Below, piece after piece: positions 9,640-18,596 of a stretch of 27,052 bases of DNA (its first letter is position 1; each line of letters opens with the position of its first letter). The stretch spans positions 1,357,036-1,384,087 of the forward strand of contig BFEA01000159.1 of assembly GCA_003427395.1 (NCBI GenBank), read 5' to 3'. The stretch comes from Chara braunii (lineage: Eukaryota; Streptophyta; Charophyceae; Charales; Characeae). A program made the translations under genes and the position numbers. The notes below the pieces were generated by a model. It ran no database searches, was not told where the DNA came from, and saw only the letters and a list, made by a program, of their open reading frames with translations.

Positions 9640-10420
9640 TGCCATGTCAGCCTGTCCTTCCCCCCTCCTGCTCCCCACTTTCCCCCATCTCCCTCGTCTC
9701 GTGTCGCCCTGCAAATCTCGATCCAGACTTCCCACCCTTCATGATCTTAACTCCTTACTAGTAGCCCGCTATCCCGATCTCATCCCCCCCCCCCTCCCTG
9801 CGTTCTTCCCCCCGCTACCCCGCTATCCTGACTCCCCTCCAATACCCGCACCCTACTTTCCCCCACCCATTCCAGCTGCGCCCTGATTCCCACTTCCCAC
9901 CTCGATCTCGATCCCCCCCTAGCCGATTTCATTCCCGACCGTTGCGCTCTGCTCCCGATTTTGCCCCCCTCCTTCCCCCACGCACCTGTCCGCCCTCAAC
10001 TCCAACTTCCCCTCGACTCTCCCCCGAGTCCCCCCCACCGCGAGCACCTCGCTCCAACCCCGCCTTCCCCCCCCGCTGTTCCATCTCCCACTGCCCTCCG
10101 ATCTCGATCTCCACCTCACCACCTGCCCGCTTTGATCCCCCCCCACCCCCCTTCTCTCTCGATCCCGACCTCCCTCTTCCACTCCTGGTCTCGATTCCCC
10201 CGATCCCTCCTAATCTGCTTTCCGTCACTGATCGCGCGTATGTGCACGCACCCTCTGACCCTGATTCTCCCCCACCACAGATCCCGATCCCGCTCTTTCC
10301 CCCCATTCTCTCCCCACTCCTCCCTCTACCCCCGCTTGATCCCATTTCCCCCCATCCCGATCATGCACTCCCCACCCTCGACCCCACGCCTGCTCTGCTC
10401 CTGATGCTGCACCCACTCCC
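9640..10420. repeat. C-rich, strongly strand-asymmetric tract
   Basis: About 780 bp is dominated by C and T on the plus strand, with many C5-C10 runs. The degenerate words CCCGAT and CTCGATC recur irregularly. Open frames across it would encode only proline/serine/arginine-rich low complexity and are artefacts of composition. No gene is supported here. Confidence 0.8.
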
Positions 10421-11064
10421 GGTCGCGTTGTCGCGCGAGGCGGTCCCGCACCCTGCTGGAAGCGCTGAACCTCACGGTCGTGTCACGCAGGATTTTTCTT
10501 CAGAGTTTGAAAAAGAATCAGTCACCACTCCGACCGTGCGCGCGTGGTATACCTCTCACGCAGAATTTTACATATAATTTATTCATGTTTTTCATGTTAA
10601 AAGTCCCGAAATAGAAATAAAATAAAATAATAAGAAAAATAATAAATTATCTTAATCATACTTGCAGGCAGACAGAAAATCGTACAGCTAGGGGGGGGGA
10701 TCACATGCACGCAGGTGGTTATACATGTGTGTTCCCTGCCTCCAAAACCCCACCTGAACTCCGGAAGAGCTGCTGCAATTGGTGGGTGACCCCCCCCCCC
10801 GGGGCTTGCTGTGGTCTTGAGGGTTTTAACCTCATGTGCCACCTTTATCGGTGTGAATACCCTTACAAAGGTATCCACCTTGGGTTTTGAAAGTGACAGA
10901 AAATAAGTTTTGACTCAAAAATTAAGTATATCACGCGAGTCACGTTAGCATTTACTTTTAGGCTGGTAAGATGTTTTGACTAAAAATAGAGTGACTCAGT
11001 GCGTGGGCGCACAGTTTTAAGGTGCGCATGATGTTTTCTTATTGATGTTACAGAGCCTTCGCAT
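10421..11064. other. Unannotated DNA
   Basis: The composition returns to average, with an AT-rich patch at 10600-10660. There is a G8 run near 10691 and a C-run abutting GGGG near 10790-10804. No convincing coding frame, RNA gene or repeat copy is seen on either strand. Confidence 0.5.
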
Positions 11065-11463
11065 ATGCAAGCCAACTTTTTCACTTTGATTAAGTTAGGG
11101 CTAAGTGATTTTCTTCTTTGGTTTGTATGTTTGACCGTAATGCCCGTGCGCTTGGGCGAAGGTCGATTTCAATGGCGGTGCGGCCTTTATATGGTAAACA
11201 AAGTAAGCAATGAAGTAAAACACGGATCGGGTCTCTGCGCGATAGACACAGGACCTTGGCGGGCGTTGGTTCAACCGATAGGCAAAGGTGTGGCCTTGGT
11301 GTATTTCAGTAGGCCCACCACGCGACACTGTTTATATTGGTTTCTGCTAGTGCCAGTACCAACCTTGGGCCTAACATTATTGGTTACGGTGCTTGACTTC
11401 CATGCTGCAGATCCGGGAATCAAGGCGAGTGAGCGACACGGTGGAAGCATTGAAGCGGCTTGA
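11065..11463 (+). CDS. Hypothetical ORF, 132 codons, doubtful
   Basis: This is one of the few stop-free frames of this length outside the transposons and low-complexity tracts. The predicted product has two hydrophobic segments, near residues 5-28 (around FLLWFVCLTVMPV) and near residues 107-121 (around FLLVPVPTLGLTLLVTVL), so a small membrane protein is conceivable. No domain, signal or relative is recognised. Near its end a different frame also looks coding (see findings). Without transcript support I consider it more likely spurious than real. Confidence 0.12.
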   Translation: MQANFFTLIKLGLSDFLLWFVCLTVMPVRLGEGRFQWRCGLYMVNKVSNEVKHGSGLCAIDTGPWRALVQPIGKGVALVYFSRPTTRHCLYWFLLVPVPTLGLTLLVTVLDFHAADPGIKASERHGGSIEAA

Positions 11464-11515
11464 GAAAGTCTGGGGGGTTGAGGGTCCAACGGGGCTATCC
11501 CCTTGAGACAACATT

Positions 11516-11518
<3 letters not shown>

Positions 11519-11585
<67 letters not shown>

Positions 11586-11925
11586 GTTTCCTCTCCCCCA
11601 CCTTCTTCCATTCCTCTTTTTTCCTTTCTCCCCTCCCCTCCCCCCGCCCCCACCCGCGCGTTCATCTACTGCCCGGACACCCATTTTGAAAAACAAAATA
11701 ACTATATTCAATCAATCAATCACGTGTTGTTGCGGCGGGAACTCAGAGAGAGAGAGAGAGAGAGAGTCTGGTCTCCCCTTCCCCACCTTCTCCCATCCCT
11801 CCTTTTTCCTTCCTCCCCTCCCCTCCCCCTGCCCCCACCCGCGCATTCATCTACTGCCCGGACGCCCTTTTTGAAAAACAAAATAACTATATTCAATCAA
11901 TCAATCACGTGCTATCGCGGCGGGA

Positions 11926-11970
<45 letters not shown>
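11519..11970. repeat. 185-bp tandem duplication bounded by GA tracts
   Basis: Two copies of a unit of about 160 bp (11583-11743 and 11768-11928) are separated and flanked by GA arrays at 11519-11582, 11744-11766 and 11929-11970. The offset is 185 bp with no indel inside the unit and only scattered substitutions. Each unit has a pyrimidine-rich half, the words TCATCTACTGCCCGGAC and TTGAAAAACAAAATAAC, an AATC repeat, CACGTG, and a GGCGGGAACTCAGAG junction into the next GA array. Confidence 0.95.
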
Positions 11971-11973
<3 letters not shown>

Positions 11974-13680
11974 CTCCCTTACCGAAAACAAGGAATGTAG
12001 TAGTGTTTGTGTGCATATAGAAACGTGTGAGGCGTGCACTGTTATCAATGGGGAAGAAAGATGTTAGTCGAGGGGGGAGGATGCTGGGAGGGGCCAAAGA
12101 GGCAAGAGCAAGAAGAGGAGAAGGGACCACGAGGAGGAGGAGCTGGCAAGGTCCGAGGACCAGGGGGATGACAAAACCGCTTAGAGACAAGGAGGAAAAT
12201 GTGGTCTACAAGGAGCATGCGATGGAAGGAGAGAATCCCCCAAGTAGCAATAACGGATCAGTTAATCAACCGATTTATCTTTCACTCAATTGATCGTTCC
12301 ATCAATCATTCAATCACCGTGCACTATCACCATAATGATTGCGGGTAAAGATAAACATGAAGCCCGATGAGTGGAGAAACCACGGTGGAATCATATTCAA
12401 TTTCGCCTCTATTATTTCTTCTTTTCCCCCCAACCTTCCCCCCCTCNCCCCCCCCCNTCTCCCCAGTGCTCATTAGTCGCTGACCGTTAAGTAGTCAATC
12501 CGGTTCGCCAAGAGTTTCTCACCTAACAGATGATCACGAAGAAAGGTATAGTAATAATTTAAGAACAGAGGGAAAATGGTAAAAGAATGAAAGAAAGAAA
12601 AAAGAAGACAGAAGAAAAAAGAAAAATGTTGTGGACTGAAAAAAAAGGTAGGTGTATTTGTACGGTATTTGTACGGAGAGCGAACGAGTCCTTTGCTTGC
12701 CTGACTGTGGAAGGGCAGGCAACGACAATGTTTCGACATAGATATATTAGGAGAGTTACGAAAAAAAGTTTGCCTCCATGAACATTGGCATTCTCAAATT
12801 TTCTACCGTATGTTTTTCTTCGAAAGCTCTTAATGATTGATTACCGATTGTTGTGATTTTGTGTGATGATGCCCCATCCGCATGGGTAGTTGTGTCCAGT
12901 CCGTATCTTGACCGTACTCCCAAAAATAAACAAACAGGAGTGCGATTCGAAACATAACAGTCTCTTACGAACTTTGTGCAGAGCCAAGTTGAGCGTTAGA
13001 GCATTTGAATAAGGCCAAGTCGATTGGGGTTATCAATGACAATCAAGGCTCCGCTATCTAATCATCCACATTCTAATGACTTTGTTTCTGAGTCTGCGGA
13101 GGTGGGCGGTGGAGTTCGCATTCAAGTTGATAGCGTGTCCCCTTGAATAGGACTTGGGCATGGTATTTTGTTTGAATGGGTACTTTCTCCAAATAGGACT
13201 TGGGCAAATATTTGGGGGAAGTACCGATTCAATTTATGACACTGTTTTGGAAGCTGCCTACAAAAAAAATACAGCTATAATTCTCGTGCTTTCTATTTGG
13301 CGGGAGTACCGATTCAAACAAACTCTTAGAGGGTGCACATGCCACTGGGGCATGATGCCCATCCTTGGAGCTCATTTGAATGGTTAGTGTGTGAGTAGTA
13401 TGCGAGTCGATTGACTTTAAGTTAGCGTTAGTAATAAACCAAGGGTTCGTAGTGTGCGCGTCTTAGTTTGAATGATTGCTTCCCCCAAAGAGAAGTTACA
13501 TCCATACAGTTGAAATGGTTGTTGCTTCATAATCTAGATTTTTATTCTCCAAGAGTAGGAAACTGAAATATGCAGGTAGATTAATCATGGTTCGAACTCT
13601 GAATGACAGAACTAGCAATTCCAAGCGAATGTGGGAATAAGTAGAACGCACATTCGGTTTTTATTGCAATGTCTAGACTA
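11971..13680. other. Unannotated DNA with homopolymer patches
   Basis: No gene is supported. A plus-strand frame at 12048-12293 is rich in Arg, Gly and Glu and has no recognisable domain. A C-rich patch at 12426-12465 carries single ambiguous bases at 12447 and 12457. A purine-rich stretch lies at 12580-12645. The word AATAGGACTTGGGCA occurs at 13147 and again at 13192, and GTACCGATTCAA occurs near 13222 and 13307, so a small local duplication is present around 13.15-13.31 kb. Confidence 0.5.
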
Positions 13681-13698
13681 CAAGTGGACCGCAAAACG

Positions 13699-13721
13699 CA
13701 CGGTCTTTTATAATGACCGTG
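13699..13721. other. Perfect short hairpin
   Basis: CACGGTC and its exact complement GACCGTG flank a 9-nt AT-rich loop (13706-13714). No function is evident. It lies about 120 bp left of the assembly gap. Confidence 0.6.
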
Positions 13722-13840
13722 GTATTGATTGGTGGAAAGACGACAAATTCATCTCCTGCCGGGGCATGATCGCGGTGGCTGGGTAAGGAGGGAATATGTG
13801 CGCACTCAGACTACCTGGGAGCTTCTCGGGGCGTCCAAAC

Positions 13841-14151
13841 NNNNNNNNNNNNNNNNNNNNNNNNNNNNNNNNNNNNNNNNNNNNNNNNNNNNNNNNNNNN
13901 NNNNNNNNNNNNNNNNNNNNNNNNNNNNNNNNNNNNNNNNNNNNNNNNNNNNNNNNNNNNNNNNNNNNNNNNNNNNNNNNNNNNNNNNNNNNNNNNNNNN
14001 NNNNNNNNNNNNNNNNNNNNNNNNNNNNNNNNNNNNNNNNNNNNNNNNNNNNNNNNNNNNNNNNNNNNNNNNNNNNNNNNNNNNNNNNNNNNNNNNNNNN
14101 NNNNNNNNNNNNNNNNNNNNNNNNNNNNNNNNNNNNNNNNNNNNNNNNNNN
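13841..14151. other. Assembly gap (311 Ns)
   Basis: This is an unbroken run of N. A C8 run abuts its right edge, so low complexity may explain the gap. Nothing can be said about its content. Confidence 0.99.
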
Positions 14152-14437
14152 CCCCCCCCGAGACACAATTGAAGACCGGAGATGACGGTTCGTTTCTGTT
14201 TAAATTCTGAGATATCAACTTTGAACTTACCGGCCCCAGGTAAATCAAGAGTTATCTCCACACCATGTGAGTCATGATGTGACTCCGTTGAACTTCGAAC
14301 TCAAGTCCGTATGTCAACAGTTCATTGGTGTCACAACCGAGCTCGGCCAGTTGGTCCTTTTCTTCCTATTTCTTAAAAAGATAATTAGACCAAAACGCAG
14401 AGAGTGAAGTGATAAGGGGTGATCGAAAGGAGGTGGA

Positions 14438-14649
14438 AGGAGGAAAAGGGTGGATAACAGCGAAGAAAGAAACGAAGAAGGAATAAGAAACGAAAGTTTG
14501 GCGAAGGGTAGGACGCCAAACTTTGGTAAGACAGCGGGAAGGGGAAGGAGGAGGAAAAGGGTGGACGACAGCGAAAACAGAAACGAAGAAGGAATAAGAA
14601 ACGGAAGATTGGCGAAGGGCAGGACGCCCAAACTTTGGTAAGACGGCGG
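14438..14649 (+). repeat. Tandem duplication (111-112 bp) in LINE-B leader
   Basis: Copy 1 (about 14438-14537) and copy 2 (about 14549-14649) share GGAGGAAAAGGGTGG at the start, GAAACGAAGAAGGAATAAG in the middle, and CTTTGGTAAGAC near the end. The offset grows from 111 to 112 bp through one inserted base. They are clearly homologous with scattered substitutions. Confidence 0.92.
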
Positions 14650-15186
14650 AAAGGGAAGTCCAAGGGGGGAGTGGAAGCAACAACAGGGACTAAGGACGAA
14701 GGAGAGCAGGAAGGGGTGGCAGAAACGGGTAATAAAAAAACGCTGAAACGGGTGACCGACGATGAAGGAACGACGAAACGACGAAGATCAGGAGGTTGTA
14801 AAAAGGGAGGACAAAAACAGACATATGAAAACACCGAAGTAGGGGAACGGCGAAGGAGAAACGATAGAACGAGGAAGAACATGCACGTGCTTCCCCCCCC
14901 CTTCCCCCCCACCTCCCATCCCGACCAGATCCGGTCTCTCTCCCACCGCCCTTGGATAACCCGGGGAACCCCCAAGCCAGCAAAAAAAAAAAAAAACCTT
15001 ACAAAATTGACAGCACGATGGAAATGAAATATGGAAAAGCGAAGGGAACGAGTTCGTTAATTTTCTACCAGAGGTCCATGAGACACACCCTGAGTAGACA
15101 ACTATACATAAATCCATATGAACGGCCGATGAATCAGGAAAAAAATAACATCACTGACTTAGGCGATCCGCCCCGCCCCCACAAGT
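14650..15186 (+). other. LINE-B leader, purine-rich
   Basis: This is a purine-rich sequence between the duplicated units and the first ORF1 frame. Lys/Arg-rich open frames cross it (for example 14635-15027), but they follow the base composition and show no domain. An A14 run lies near 14981. I read it as leader, though it could hold a diverged N-terminal extension of ORF1. Confidence 0.4.
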
Positions 15187-17961
15187 GATACACCAGTAAC
15201 CCCAAACAACGAAGGAACCCCAGCAGGAACAGTAACAAATGAGATGTTTTTCGTCCGACAGAACCAGGAGATGAGAGTGGAGGGGGAAAGGGGAAAGGAA
15301 GCGAAAGACGAGACCCACCGGCAAGATCAAGCGATGGGATTAAAAGGGGAAGAAGGAACAAAAGTTGAGATGATGGAGAAAGGCGAGGAAGAGGACGAGA
15401 TGTTGACGGAGGAGGAAAAAAAAGGAGGAAGTAGAAAACCAAAAAAAGAACCATGAAAGTGAAAAAGGTAAATAGACAGCAGGGGATGCGAACACCTTGT
15501 GGGCACAACGGGTGAGAAATACAATACAAGACAAATCCTTGTCCATAAAAAGACCAGCAACGGACTCGCAACAGGGTACGATAGAAGACCGAAAAGTGCC
15601 CTTAAAAAACCTATCATCCGCAAGGGCGTACTTCCTCACACTCTTCCTCCTCCCCTCCGAAAATCAAATGGTTGATCAGGGAGGCCGAAAGACCATGATA
15701 AGAACATACCCGGTCGAAACTGGAAGCAAGGGACCGAGTATATACAAAACACGGCCGCAACTGGTTGTTCCAGGGGGAAGCGACACAAAAAAATTTGTGA
15801 ACGATAAAATAAGGTGGATCTGCAAAAGATTAGAAGAAATGAAAGGCAACCCGGAGACCTTTCAGGAATTTTTCCTTATACAACCTCTTTCATCAACCGT
15901 CTTCACAATCCTAAGTCTGTTCACCCAGGATAAACAACGGATGGACGGGTGGAAGAGGCTCCGATGGGAGAGATCGGAGGTACGCATATATCCATGACAA
16001 CCCAAAAAGCTCACCCCCAAGGAAAAAGAAGAACAAATGATGAAAGACTACTTTTGGTTGAACTGAGGCATATCCCAGTGGAAGTGCAGGCTACCTTCAT
16101 CCATGACCTCGAACAACAATACACGATAGTTGACTTCGTAGACCCGCTTTCATTATATGTGGCAAAAAGGGATGACTATGTCACGTTAACCCTGGATCTT
16201 CCCAGAGACCAACCTTTTTCCATTAATGGTATAATCCCATGTAAGATGGGAGGGAAGATCTACCAAATCCACACTGTGACAGCGCACAAGTTTAGACCTT
16301 GGTGTTTTAAGTGCAGAGCGTACGGTCACCTGTGCACAGAATCGACATGTCTCCTGCATCCGAATAACAGGCGCCCAGCAGAAGATAGGCTTCAACGGGA
16401 CCCCTGCAGGGTCGAACAGGTGGTACATAGTTGATCCAGGCCATGACGGTTGGGTGTACCTAGAAGACCTGGATCAAAAGGGATAGACCAAGGGGTGGAC
16501 GTGGGAGGGCATGGAAGATCAATGCAGGGTCACCAAATCACCGAACTACTGGATACCCCTGCAGGGAGTAACTGGAAATAAATCAAGAACAAGAGCAACG
16601 CGCCTAGCAAGATCCCCGGGAGCAAGGGAGCAGACTCCCCAACAAGGGGGAGTTGCAACTCCCTCAAGAAACAAACAATCAGGTCAGCCTCAACCGCAAC
16701 AGGGGGGTGTAAAAAAAAAAGCAAAAGCAAGTAACAATGGGACCGGCGGCAGGGGACTTCCTGCCAATGGGAGGTCGGCGAAGCAGCCAGGGAGAGGGAG
16801 GGGTTACCAGGCAATGGCAAGATCTAAGAAGGAAGGAACCTGAACAGGGAGACACACCCGAGATAAAGGACAACCCTCAACGAGGAACGGTAACGAGAAA
16901 GAGGATGTGTTTGAGAAGGCATTTAGACCCGTTTCGATGGAAGTGGAAGTTATTCCGGGAGCTCCCCCCCCACCCGTACCCCCAAAAATAGAGATGGAAG
17001 AAGCATTGAAAACGGGGAAGAACAGACCATGCAGGATAACGCAGAAGACAACACAACAGCCAACAACCACACAGACAGATTGAAACAATTGGCAGAATGG
17101 CTGATGGAAAACCTGCAAATCAAATACGGAGACAAAAACGAAGAGTTCTGGGACATGTACAGGGCCTCTATCCCCCTTCTCTAAAATAGTGGAAGTCTCC
17201 AAACAGCCCTACTGAATGGACTTCTTGAAGGAGTTGACTGACAGGAAATATGCCAAAAACTCCTCACCATTGTACTTAACCGCTTCCAACCACCTGAGAG
17301 CAGTACCACCTCGGAAGAGAAAGGTGACATCCGGACCAAAACCCCCCGACCCAAGGGGAATGAAAACCTTGAGGAGGCTTGATTAAATGAGGCTACTCCA
17401 AAAGAACAAGTTGGGGACACCGCAATTGGAGGAACTGACAAAGGTCACCCAGAAAGGGGGGATAACGAAATGGACAGTAAGACTCACAAGGAAAGAAGTA
17501 TGGTAGAAGCAAAAAAGTTCCACCAAGGAGAGAAAAAAGAGAATGGAGAAAGGAGAGAAAAAGAAAAGAAAGAAGAGGAATGGGAAGAAGAAAGAAAGGG
17601 AAAGACTGTAAAGGCCAGCGACAAGGAGGAAATGGCCGAAGGTGGAAGCCAGAAAACAGGTGACACAATTGATGATAGAGAAGCAAACAGAAAAAAAGGG
17701 GAGAGAGAAAAACAGGAAAAAAGGAAAAGGACGACGGAGGAGGGCAGAGGGAGGGTAAGGAGGCGGAGGAGGGCACAGAGAGGAGGAGGAGGGAGGAGGG
17801 GGATCGCAGGAAAAAAAAAAGAAAAAAACAGGAGGAACCCAGAGGAAAGGCGGAGAATGAACCATTGAACGTGTCAGAGAAGGAAGAGGAAGGTTTATGT
17901 CTGGCAATGGCCGCTTGGAAACCAGAAGCGGCCGTACAACAAGGACCGGAAAAGACATAGA

Positions 17962-17981
17962 CCCCCCCCCCCCCCCCCCCC
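17962..17981. repeat. Poly(C) run of 20
   Basis: Twenty consecutive C lie inside LINE-B ORF1, where they would encode proline. The reading frame of ORF1 changes close by, so slippage in this run is a plausible cause. Confidence 0.95.
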
Positions 17982-18520
17982 GTCCCAAAACCCCCGGACC
18001 AGGATCTCACAAGCAAGCGTCAAAAATCCGGCACCTACTTGACAAAGCAGGAAAGGTGATGCCACTGGATAAGGGGCTGGTGCTGGTACCAGTAAGATGC
18101 AAATCCGACACCTGGGAGGTAGGTCTTTCAGTACCTCCTGGAGCAACACACAGGGAAATCACGGTCAAAGGTCAGTTCTCCCTTCTCCTCTCGCTCACTG
18201 CATGGGGAGGTCACTGGTGGTCCAACACTTTTAAAGTCGGACATAGCTCAACTGAACCAGGAGCAGCTCCCACAGGGTGTTTCCTCCTCTTTGGTGATCT
18301 TATATGGCGAACACAAACTGTAGGTTAGGGATATTTACCTTAGATATGATCAAGCAAAGGTGGAGGGTCTTCGCTGGTTCAACCAAGAGATGCTAATGGA
18401 CTTGCAGCGACTTAAGATCAAAGCTAGCGATCCCTGGTCAGAAGTTGACATCAGATTTATCTTAACAAAGTTATTGGTAAACGACACCCTACAGCTGCTG
18501 GACAAGGAGATATGGTTACC

Positions 18521-18523
<3 letters not shown>

Positions 18524-18562
<39 letters not shown>

Positions 18563-18579
18563 NAAAAAAAAAAAAAAAA
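18524..18579 (+). repeat. Internal poly(A) at the ORF1/ORF2 junction
   Basis: Fifty-five A with one ambiguous base at 18563 lie within LINE-B, between the end of ORF1 and the start of ORF2. The tract would encode lysines at the ORF1 C-terminus. Its true length is uncertain. Confidence 0.95.
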
Positions 18580-18596
18580 CTCCCAAAGAATAATGA

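Larger units (their letters stand above)
15187..18593 (+). pseudogene. LINE-B ORF1: long zinc-knuckle RNA-binding protein, broken
   Basis: This is an ORF1-type RNA-binding protein reconstructed only as a path of frames; no intact copy exists here. The frame at 15187-15456 is Glu/Lys-rich. Frame 2 then reads through a TAG near 15468 to about 15990. Frame 1 (15949-16434) carries LLLVELRHIPVEVQATF, then FVDPLSLYVAK, then a zinc knuckle at 16303-16350 with spacing CX2CX4HX6C, two residues longer than the usual last gap. Frame 2 continues with RWYIVDPGHDGWVYLEDL, and a TAG follows. Frame 1 returns from about 17000 (LKQLAEWLMENLQIKYGD) and crosses stops at 17182, near 17239 and near 17380. It ends in a Lys/Glu-rich segment at 17868. 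Frame 2 (17897-18328) has a poly-Pro run from C20. Frame 0 (18324-18593) ends with KEIWLPL and poly-Lys. At over 1,100 codons this is long for an ORF1. The start is uncertain. Confidence 0.75.

Noticed and set aside
9942-10577. 211-codon proline-rich plus-strand frame and matching Gly/Arg-rich minus frames
   Set aside because: The amino-acid bias mirrors the C-rich composition, with no domain and overlapping frames equally open on both strands.
12900-13000. GATTCGAAAC near 12945, considered as a tRNA B box
   Set aside because: No cloverleaf arms or A box can be placed around it.
13806-14261. Minus-strand frame entering the N gap, with a GTAAGT donor-like site near 14230
   Set aside because: Most of the frame is undefined sequence, and the visible 35 residues match nothing that I recognise.
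14262-14345. Minus-strand TGTGACACC, reminiscent of plant LTR starts
   Set aside because: There is no adjacent polypurine tract, no matching terminus and no second copy in the window.
17383-18016. Long minus-strand frames rich in Phe, Pro and Ser opposite LINE-B ORF1
   Set aside because: They are shadows of the purine-rich plus strand; the plus frames fit the ORF1 path and the position between ORF1 and ORF2 domains.
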